Below, in pieces: positions 1-5,550 of a stretch of DNA of 6,583 bases. The position numbers and the translations under genes are program-made. The DNA comes from Cytophagales bacterium (GTDB lineage: Bacteria > Bacteroidota > Bacteroidia > Cytophagales > Cyclobacteriaceae). Within the stretch, counting starts at the first letter, position 1, and every line of letters begins with the position of its first letter. Under the pieces are notes generated by a model. The model worked only from the letters and a program-made list of their open reading frames with translations, was not told where the DNA came from and searched no databases. The DNA is taken from contig JAHEMU010000155.1 in the NCBI GenBank assembly GCA_024643485.1, positions 1-6,583 on the forward strand. Direction: 5' to 3'.

Positions 1-936
1 TATCACATCGTTTTCTTTATTTTTATTGTGAGTAATATTGGGGGTTCACTTACTCCAATTGGAGACCCTCCTTTGTTTCTGGGCTTTCTAAAAGGTGTTC
101 CATTTTTCTGGACACTTATTCACAATATTGAACCTTGGCTGTTCGCGATTATAGGCTTATTGGTTGTTTTCTATTTTTATGATAAAAGCAATCATAAAAT
201 CAATGAAATGTTTGAAGATGAACAATATAATCCGACAGGAGCAATTAAGTTAATTGGCAAACGAAATTTCATTTGGCTAGGTGTCGTGATAGCAGCCGTT
301 TTTCTCGATCCTAATGTGTTGGAGTGGGTTCCGTATATTCCTTATGATGGACAAAAAATTTCTTTTTTAAGAGAAGCTATTATGTTATTGGTCGCTTTTC
401 TTTCGTTCCGATTCGCATATAAGCCGGCAATTAAAGGAAATGAATTTAGTTTTGAGCCCATTCGTGAGGTAGCATTTATTTTTATCGGAATATTCGGCAC
501 TATGATGCCAGCATTAGAAATCGTAGGTAATTTTGCTGCATCACCTACTGGAGCGGCTTCTATAAACCATAATACACTTTATTGGGGCACGGGCATTCTT
601 TCAGGCTTTTTGGATAATGCCCCAACCTATATTAACTTCTTAACCGCAGCTATGGCTTCGCAAGGAATGAGTATTTTGAATATTCATGAAGTAGCTAATT
701 TTGCAGTAAATGAAGCCAGCTTCTTGAAAGCCATATCAATTGGAGCCGTGTTTTTTGGTGCTTTTACCTATATTGGAAACGGACCAAACTTTATGGTCAA
801 ATCAATAGCAGAGGAAATTGGATTGAAAATGCCTAGTTTCTTTGGTTATATCATCCGGTTTTCAATCACTATATTAGTCCCTCTATATTTTATCATTTGG
901 TTAATCTTCTTCAAATTTCATTTCTTTCCATCCTAA
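1..936 (+). CDS. Sodium:proton antiporter / CitMHS_2-type ion transporter, C-terminal part (5' end outside window)
   Basis: This is an integral inner-membrane transporter of the ion transporter (IT) superfamily, most like the bacteroidal proteins annotated as sodium:proton antiporter or putative citrate transporter (CitMHS_2). The frame is open to base 1, so the gene begins upstream. The internal GTG at 28 lies inside a conserved hydrophobic motif and is not a credible start; 311 residues are visible, against roughly 450-480 for the family. The evidence is the motif SNIGGSLTPIGDPPLFLGF (visible residues 11-29) and its pseudo-repeat in the second half, SGFLDNAPTYINFL followed by YIGNGPNFMVK. 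This is the two-fold arrangement typical of IT proteins, with paired re-entrant loops carrying Asp-Asn/Pro residues. Several long hydrophobic stretches and a short charged cytoplasmic loop (KSNHKINEMFEDEQ) lie between them. The transported ion cannot be told from sequence; Na+/H+ exchange is a family annotation only. Its stop codon overlaps the stop of the convergent downstream gene by 4 bp. Confidence 0.88.
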   Translation, partial: YHIVFFIFIVSNIGGSLTPIGDPPLFLGFLKGVPFFWTLIHNIEPWLFAIIGLLVVFYFYDKSNHKINEMFEDEQYNPTGAIKLIGKRNFIWLGVVIAAVFLDPNVLEWVPYIPYDGQKISFLREAIMLLVAFLSFRFAYKPAIKGNEFSFEPIREVAFIFIGIFGTMMPALEIVGNFAASPTGAASINHNTLYWGTGILSGFLDNAPTYINFLTAAMASQGMSILNIHEVANFAVNEASFLKAISIGAVFFGAFTYIGNGPNFMVKSIAEEIGLKMPSFFGYIIRFSITILVPLYFIIWLIFFKFHFFPS

Positions 937-1628
937 AAGAACGACTTCAAACTGTCGACTACCATTTCATTCATTTGAGGGAATAACGTGCTTTCTACCC
1001 ATTTTTGGTTGATTTCTATTTCGACGCCTATGTATTCAGAGGAAGAGAAATGACTTCTTAAATAGGTGGTTAAACCATCTTCAATTCCTTGATATGGCAG
1101 GTTGTGATCAATCTGAAATTGATGTGTATTTAACTTTTGGAGTTCCTTATGCCAATTTTTGCAAAAAGTAAGTTCACTTGATCGGCTTGGGTCATACAAT
1201 AAGCCAATATCTGTGGTTCTTACTTGTCCATTAAGCTCAGGAGTAAAAGAATGCATGGAAATATGCATAACCTGATGTTTTTCGGAAACAGCATGATGTA
1301 CCAACTGCTGAATTTTGTCTCGATATGGATGATAAATGAGCTTAATAAGTTGTTGCTTTCTTTTATCATCTAATGACTGTGTGAATTCAGAAAATAAGGA
1401 AGCGTTGCCGGGAGATCGATTGCAATCAATAAGGAGTCGAGTGTAAGGATTTACAATTGGAAAAACACCGAACGTTTCGGCAATTAATATCCCGAGCTCC
1501 AAACTGCCTGAATCAAATCCTCTGTGGGTATGAAGTATTTCTTTTTTGCTTTCAAACAGGGCTGAAAATGGCTGAGGAACATAATTCCCCCCATGTTCGC
1601 AACTGATTATAAGCACTTTATTTTTCAT
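933..1628 (-). CDS. N-formylglutamate amidohydrolase (FGase) family protein
   Basis: This 231-aa protein belongs to the FGase family of metal-dependent amidohydrolases, which cleave an amide from an N-acylated glutamate or similar substrate. Visible hallmarks are SCEHGGNYVP (residues 9-18), HTHRGFDSGS (33-42), RLLIDCNRSP (64-73), HISMHSF (122-128), TDIGLLYDP (139-147) and GVEIEIN (201-207). By analogy with the related zinc-carboxypeptidase-like fold, His12, His126 and Glu203/Glu205 are plausible metal-site or catalytic residues; this is inference. No signal peptide or membrane segment is seen. It is the last gene of a four-gene operon: its ATG overlaps the upstream ligase's TGA in an ATGA junction, which suggests translational coupling. 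No hut (histidine degradation) genes are nearby, so true N-formylglutamate hydrolysis is unlikely. A role in trimming or releasing a glutamyl or other acyl-amino-acid product made by the two operon ligases fits better. The family call is strong; the substrate is unknown. Confidence 0.88.
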   Translation of the reverse strand: MKNKVLIISCEHGGNYVPQPFSALFESKKEILHTHRGFDSGSLELGILIAETFGVFPIVNPYTRLLIDCNRSPGNASLFSEFTQSLDDKRKQQLIKLIYHPYRDKIQQLVHHAVSEKHQVMHISMHSFTPELNGQVRTTDIGLLYDPSRSSELTFCKNWHKELQKLNTHQFQIDHNLPYQGIEDGLTTYLRSHFSSSEYIGVEIEINQKWVESTLFPQMNEMVVDSLKSFF

Positions 1629-2854
1629 GCGGAGTAGGGGTGATTACGATCTAAGCAATCTGCTAAATTTCGGTAAATCTGATCTATGGAAATTCCGTTA
1701 TTATAACTCTCCATAATCCGTTCTGATAAATTACCGAAACGCAATAAATATTGCAGCCGAATAAGATCTTCATTATTAAACGGATATGTTCCGTGTAATT
1801 CCGTTAAAACTTTTGTTAAAAAGCCTTCGATATCGAGGTCATTATCGTTAATTCCAAATAATCTCGCATAAGCGGTATTCATTTTTGAATGTTTACCAAA
1901 ACTCATAGTTTCATTTAGAAAATCTTTTAACTCAGATGTTTTAAAGGCATACTGATCCACAAAATCGCAACTGACTTCTTCTACTAAATAGCGCACAAGT
2001 GAAATTAGAAATGTCGAAATAGTCATGTCCATGGCTGGGCATTCCTGAATATCCATTACCCGAATTTCAATGCTACCTCTATCAAACCGCGCCATCGCAC
2101 CTCTTGAATTTACCCAAACTGGATCCAAGAGATCATCAGAATTATATGGAGCAAGAACAGCCGCAATCGGTGTATAAACCTTTTCTGTATAGTCAGCAAG
2201 GCCTAAGTGTGAATCCGGAATGATCCCATTAGAAATAACTGGGAATTTTTTTTGATTATCACGATAAAATTGCAATCGGGTATCAGTTAAACCGGTTGGC
2301 GCTTTATCTAATATCGGACTGCTTGCAGCAAGCAAAGGAACTAGAGGTAAAACTAAGCGACAAGCAGCATGTAATTTTCTAAATTCTTCATCACCACTGA
2401 ACGGAAAGTTGATATGTGTGCTCTGAAGGTTAGACCACCCGTGACCCTTACAATCAAAAATTTCATTATATCGACTGTAAACGTCATTGTAATCTAAGTC
2501 CCATAATACAGTATCTTTTAAGGGGTCCATAAATGGATGAGCCGCGCTTGGCAATAGACAAGCATTCCATTTTTCCAGACATTTATTTGCCAACTGAACA
2601 TTGGCTTGAAAATCTTTTTCCAACTGAATTAAATCCGCCGTTGGATCTGTACATTTTAACTCTACGACATGTTTAACAAGCTCATTCGACCATGTTACAC
2701 TGCCATTTTCGAAATCTCCGGTCGGTTCACCGGCCATTTCCTGAAGTAGCAAGTCAGCAATAGGCCGAACCTTCAGTGTTTCTCGGTCTATAATCATATA
2801 TTCAAGCTCAATTCCATAAGCTTGAAACAAGTGAAGCGCAGGACGCTCAGTCAT
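1625..2854 (-). CDS. GCS2-family carboxylate-amine ligase (glutamate-cysteine ligase-like)
   Basis: This 409-aa protein belongs to the GCS2/YbdK group of the glutamine-synthetase-like superfamily, whose members use ATP to join a carboxylate (in known cases the gamma-carboxyl of glutamate) to an amine through an acyl phosphate. The N-terminal strand GIELEYMI (residues 14-21) carries the metal-binding Glu pair. VVELKC (63-68) supplies a further conserved Glu. SNLQSTHINFPFSGD (141-155) matches the family's His-containing strand (usually GxHVHVG). FDRGSIEIRVMDIQECP (257-273) corresponds to the C-terminal Arg/Asp-containing catalytic strand. The body is slightly longer than YbdK (about 370 aa) because of its C-terminal helical part. 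No targeting signal is seen. It sits 4 bp after the ATP-grasp gene and overlaps the FGase gene by 4 bp, so it is co-transcribed with both. The motifs are divergent from those of typical glutamate-cysteine ligases, so glutathione synthesis should not be assumed; the amine substrate is unknown. Confidence 0.88.
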   Translation of the reverse strand: MTERPALHLFQAYGIELEYMIIDRETLKVRPIADLLLQEMAGEPTGDFENGSVTWSNELVKHVVELKCTDPTADLIQLEKDFQANVQLANKCLEKWNACLLPSAAHPFMDPLKDTVLWDLDYNDVYSRYNEIFDCKGHGWSNLQSTHINFPFSGDEEFRKLHAACRLVLPLVPLLAASSPILDKAPTGLTDTRLQFYRDNQKKFPVISNGIIPDSHLGLADYTEKVYTPIAAVLAPYNSDDLLDPVWVNSRGAMARFDRGSIEIRVMDIQECPAMDMTISTFLISLVRYLVEEVSCDFVDQYAFKTSELKDFLNETMSFGKHSKMNTAYARLFGINDNDLDIEGFLTKVLTELHGTYPFNNEDLIRLQYLLRFGNLSERIMESYNNGISIDQIYRNLADCLDRNHPYSA

Positions 2855-2858
2855 TTTC

Positions 2859-4304
2859 TTATTGTTCGATTAAATGTAGTATATGCTGAATAATAGTATT
2901 ATAAACTGCTTTTTTACCCACTTTATCCTCTACGCCAGAGTCTATTGATGGATTGTCGTTAATCTCAATTACATAAAATTTCCCATCTACCTCTTTGATA
3001 TCTACACCATAAAGTCCATTTCCAATTAATTTGGATGAATTTATTGCTGTACTAATTAATGCTCGGGGAACATCATCAATAGCAAATGTTTCCGACTTGC
3101 CGAATCTGCGGCTTTCTTTACCAGCCCAATTTATAATTTGCCAATGGTCTCTTGCCATATAATATTTGCAAACATAAAGAGGTTTACCACCAATGATACC
3201 TACACGCCAATCGTATTCAGTAGGCATAAATTGTTGGCCAATGACCAATTCACTGTGTTGAAAGAAAGCTTTTAATTGCAAGTCAAACTCTTGCTGATTA
3301 GTCACTTTTTTAACTCCTTTTGAAAAAGCACCATCTGGGGTCTTTAAAATTATAGGAAAACCAAGCTCAGGAAGAATTTGCTTACTGCTTTTTATGTAAA
3401 CTTCAGAATTTGGCACTCCTATCCCTTGTGACTTCAATAAATCTTGAAGATATACCTTATTGGAACATTTTAAAATGCTAACAGGGTCGTCAATTACTGG
3501 AATCCCTTCGTATTCGGCTTTTCGAGCAAAACGATAAGTGTGGTGGTTTACCTGGGTAGTTTCCCGAATAAATAATGCATCGAGCTGAATGAGTTTGTTA
3601 AAATCATTCTTTCCAATAAAATGCACATTAAATCCTTGATTTTCAGCTGCTGAAACAAAGTTTTTAATCGCAGCTGGGTCGGAAGGAGGAACCGGTTCTT
3701 CTGGATTAACCAATATTCCTAAATCGTATTTCTTTCTAATAAATTGTTTGCTGGTGACTTTTTTATTCAACAAATAATTTTGGTAAGCCACCTGAAATGC
3801 AGCATCATTCTCGCCATTTTTTAACTCATCCAAAGTGCCGGGTTTCAAGCTGCTCAATTGCCACTTTGTTCGCTTATTAAAAACAGCTTTCAGAATTGGG
3901 GCTTGGTAAAGTTGAAATAATAATTGTCCTAATTTCGAAAACTGTGGTTGGGCACTCATTCCGAAAAAAACGAGTAATTCAACTGTATCAGTTGTGACAG
4001 ACTCCAATGCTTGCTGAATCATTTTATCGAAATCTTCTGCATCACCTCGAATCAAAGAAGGTAATTTGAAGTCGATCATGATGTTTACCGAAGGGATGAC
4101 TTTTTGCCCTCTAGCTTCTGCCAATAACGAAATATAATATCCAGTGCTTTGGTAATCGTATTCATCGCAAAGGTTTACTATATTTTTGGTAGATTTTAAC
4201 AAATATTCAGTGCTCCGGATGTATTCTCCAGGACTGATTACTCTTGTTCCTAACGAACTGACAGCAGGGTGATTCCCCTTCTCTGTCACAATTATGGTAT
4301 CCAT
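2859..4304 (-). CDS. RimK-like ATP-grasp ligase with N-terminal RLAN domain
   Basis: This 481-aa cytoplasmic ATP-dependent carboxylate-amine (peptide-bond) ligase has two parts. Residues about 1-150 match the RLAN domain (RimK-like ATP-grasp N-terminal), recognisable by the conserved run from NIVNLCDEYDYQSTGYY (41-57) through SLLAEARGQKVIPS (59-72). Residues about 193-481 are the RimK-type preATP-grasp and ATP-grasp module. It shows LFIRETTQVNHHTYRFA (244-260), IDDPVSILKCSNKVYL (271-286), the ATP-binding lysine in ILKTPDGAFSKGV (319-331), YDWRVG (364-369), and the metal-binding triad Asp435, Glu447 and Asn449 in GVDIKEVDG and IEINDNPSID. All catalytic positions look intact. RimK itself adds glutamates to the C-terminus of ribosomal protein S6, but RLAN-bearing proteins are a separate branch with no firmly known substrate. 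Its ATG directly abuts the TAA of the upstream C39-like gene (TAAATG, no gap), and the GCS2 gene follows after 4 bp. It is not the classical rimK gene, so no symbol is given. Confidence 0.93.
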   Translation of the reverse strand: MDTIIVTEKGNHPAVSSLGTRVISPGEYIRSTEYLLKSTKNIVNLCDEYDYQSTGYYISLLAEARGQKVIPSVNIMIDFKLPSLIRGDAEDFDKMIQQALESVTTDTVELLVFFGMSAQPQFSKLGQLLFQLYQAPILKAVFNKRTKWQLSSLKPGTLDELKNGENDAAFQVAYQNYLLNKKVTSKQFIRKKYDLGILVNPEEPVPPSDPAAIKNFVSAAENQGFNVHFIGKNDFNKLIQLDALFIRETTQVNHHTYRFARKAEYEGIPVIDDPVSILKCSNKVYLQDLLKSQGIGVPNSEVYIKSSKQILPELGFPIILKTPDGAFSKGVKKVTNQQEFDLQLKAFFQHSELVIGQQFMPTEYDWRVGIIGGKPLYVCKYYMARDHWQIINWAGKESRRFGKSETFAIDDVPRALISTAINSSKLIGNGLYGVDIKEVDGKFYVIEINDNPSIDSGVEDKVGKKAVYNTIIQHILHLIEQ

Positions 4305-5003
4305 TTATTTTGGTTCTATGATAAGTAGGTTTGCATCATAAGTAACAATACCTAGCATGATTGAATTAATAAGTCGGTTTACTCCTATATGATAAAACGG
4401 ATTGGTATTCGCAATCGGATTTGGTTGGTAAGGGTCACCAATTAACACATCATTAACGTCTTTTTTATAGTCTAATACAGCTACGAAATGTCCAGAAGGT
4501 TCTCCTTTCACATCGTCGTAACTGTTTGTTTCACCAATCTCCCTCTTACTGTTGTAGAGATAGGTCGCACTTAACCCAGTCAATATTGGAATTCGCTTAT
4601 TAAGAATACTAGAAATAAAATCAGGGGTTAAATCCTTAAACCGAATCTCTCCACCTTTTTCAATGAATTTTATATAGGCTTCTGTGGCAAGGGTCAGTTT
4701 TTCACTCGTTTTGTATTTGAGTTGCTCTTTTAGTTTATCAATTAAATCCGACGAACTTAACACAAACCAAGAAGGGTCAAATAAAAACAAATTGTAGGTG
4801 TACATACGAACTTTGAAACCACGTTCCAATGCATGGTTTCCTAACATCACTCCTAATGTACCTCCCATGTCTATTTGCTGCACTTCTGAAATCACTTGAT
4901 CTAAACTAATATCGTCTTTCCAGTAATTATAAACAGAATGTAGGCAGGTCGGGCCACACGTGTACTCATTAGGCTGAGGAAGAATAGTATAATTCTCCTC
5001 CAT
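4305..5003 (-). CDS. C39-like cysteine peptidase (papain fold), stand-alone
   Basis: This 232-aa protein has the C39-like papain fold, and its catalytic set is visible: Cys16 in PNEYTCGPTC (preceded by Gln10, a candidate oxyanion residue), His172 in PSGHFVAVLDY, and Asp190 in IGDPYQPNP. The middle includes GGTLGVMLGNHALERGFKV (47-65), which fits the helical segment seen in C39 proteins paired with RimK-RLAN ligases. No signal peptide, transmembrane segment or ABC-transporter domain is present, so this is not a bacteriocin-exporting protease; a cytoplasmic role is inferred. In many proteobacteria the equivalent C39 domain is fused behind a GNAT acetyltransferase; here it is free. It is the first gene of the operon and abuts the ligase gene. 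The chosen start lacks a Shine-Dalgarno sequence. An ATG 7 nt upstream (5010-5008) is in another frame. It probably cleaves, or transfers an acyl group from, the substrate or product of the neighbouring ligases; the actual substrate is unknown. Confidence 0.82.
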   Translation of the reverse strand: MEENYTILPQPNEYTCGPTCLHSVYNYWKDDISLDQVISEVQQIDMGGTLGVMLGNHALERGFKVRMYTYNLFLFDPSWFVLSSSDLIDKLKEQLKYKTSEKLTLATEAYIKFIEKGGEIRFKDLTPDFISSILNKRIPILTGLSATYLYNSKREIGETNSYDDVKGEPSGHFVAVLDYKKDVNDVLIGDPYQPNPIANTNPFYHIGVNRLINSIMLGIVTYDANLLIIEPK

Positions 5004-5163
5004 GTTCCATTTTTCGATTGTTGAATTATCGATAGCTGTAATTTTTATGTAAAGTTAAATGCTAATTTTTAATATATACAACGAGTATTGACAGTTATTT
5101 TATTTGATTAATTACAGAAAAATTTGTAAATTAATTGATAAAACTGAGCTCAATTGGATTAAA
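5004..5163. other. Divergent intergenic region
   Basis: This 160-bp AT-rich gap lies between the operon (leftward) and the small gene starting at 5164 (rightward), and must hold the promoters of both. No tRNA, riboswitch, strong hairpin or credible precursor-peptide frame was seen. A perfect TTGACA occurs at 5088-5093 (+), but no good -10 box follows at the usual distance. If the small gene instead starts at TTG 5104, the gap shrinks to 100 bp. Confidence 0.6.
5050..5081 (-). promoter_or_regulatory. Candidate Bacteroidota-type promoter for the four-gene operon
   Basis: Read on the minus strand, TTG (5081-5079) is followed after 21 bp by TAACTTTA (5057-5050). This resembles the bacteroidal -33 TTG and -7 TAnnTTTG boxes, with one mismatch in the last -7 position. 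Transcription would begin near 5043, leaving a leader of about 40 nt before the C39-like gene's ATG. The region is very AT-rich, so chance matches are likely and confidence is low. Confidence 0.33.
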
Positions 5164-5550
5164 ATGGAAGCCAATACCGATCAAATTTTCGAATACCTTA
5201 AAAAGAACGGCATTGAACTTGTTTTTAATTCATCCCATATTGTATTAAAGAAAGGGAAAAAAGTGACCATTGATTTTGATTCAAAGGAAATGCACGTGCT
5301 CAAAAAATTCCCTTGGAAATCAAATAAATCCTATCCATTTGCGATTTTAAGAAGTATTGAAACTAAATCTGATGAGCAATTTGCAGACGCTACCCCTTTT
5401 AAGGACGGGTATAAAGAATATACCCACTCTGTCAATATCATCTTAGTTTCAGGCAAATCTGTAAACCTCTTTAGCATTACAGATAGAAACCCTGATGGAC
5501 ATGAGCTTTTAGGCGAATTTGTTCAATTGCTGAGAGGGCTAATCAATTAG
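5164..5550 (+). CDS. Hypothetical small protein, possibly PH-like beta fold
   Basis: I do not recognise this 128-aa protein. From the ATG at 5164 it starts MEANTDQIFEYLKKNGIEL, probably a helix. Alternating strand-like segments follow: HIVLKKGKKVTIDFD, then EMHVLKKFPW, FAILRSIETKS, SVNIILVSGKSVNLFSI. It ends in a helix, HELLGEFVQLLRGLIN. Several beta strands closed by one C-terminal helix, with a SGKSVNLF-like strand pair, recall small bacterial PH-like domains; this is a shape guess only. It is soluble, with no signal peptide or membrane segment. The frame can extend to a TTG at 5104 (148 aa), but the added residues (MINYRKICKLIDKTELNWIK) are not supported by any ribosome-binding site, so the ATG is preferred. 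Its 3' end overlaps the convergent protease gene by 8 bp. It is transcribed divergently from the amidoligase operon, and a functional link is possible but unproven. Confidence 0.7.
   Translation: MEANTDQIFEYLKKNGIELVFNSSHIVLKKGKKVTIDFDSKEMHVLKKFPWKSNKSYPFAILRSIETKSDEQFADATPFKDGYKEYTHSVNIILVSGKSVNLFSITDRNPDGHELLGEFVQLLRGLIN

Larger units (their letters stand above)
933..5003 (-). other. Four-gene operon: C39 peptidase / RLAN-ATP-grasp / GCS2 ligase / FGase
   Basis: The four minus-strand genes are spaced 0 bp (TAAATG), 4 bp, and a 4-bp overlap (ATGA), which leaves no room for internal promoters or terminators outside coding sequence. This strongly implies one transcript and probable translational coupling. 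Two members form amide bonds and two likely break them, so the unit reads as a self-contained pathway for making and processing an amide-linked metabolite or protein tag. No transporter, regulator, carrier protein or obvious precursor-peptide gene is part of the unit. Co-operation of the products is inferred from the gene arrangement and from known co-occurrence of RLAN ligases with C39-domain proteins. Confidence 0.85.

Noticed and set aside
28..30. GTG at 28 as the transporter start
   Set aside because: The frame is open to base 1, and the codon lies within a conserved hydrophobic motif (IFIVSNIGG), so it encodes an internal Val of a truncated gene.
942..957. CGAC/GTCG inverted repeat near the transporter-FGase junction as a terminator
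   Set aside because: The stem is only 4 bp with an 8-nt loop and no adjoining T-run, and it lies inside the FGase coding sequence.
4305..5003. C39 peptidase plus ligases read as a bacteriocin or RiPP export system
   Set aside because: There is no ABC transporter domain, no double-Gly leader peptide gene and no signal or membrane segments in the operon.
5027..5034. TATCGATA palindrome downstream of the candidate operon promoter as an operator
   Set aside because: An 8-bp palindrome is expected by chance in a few hundred bases of AT-rich DNA, and no second copy or longer symmetry is present.
5088..5116. TTGACA at 5088-5093 as the -35 box of a sigma70 promoter for the small gene
   Set aside because: The hexamers 16-18 bp downstream (AATTAC, ATTACA) are poor -10 matches, and the lineage inferred here normally uses a different promoter consensus.
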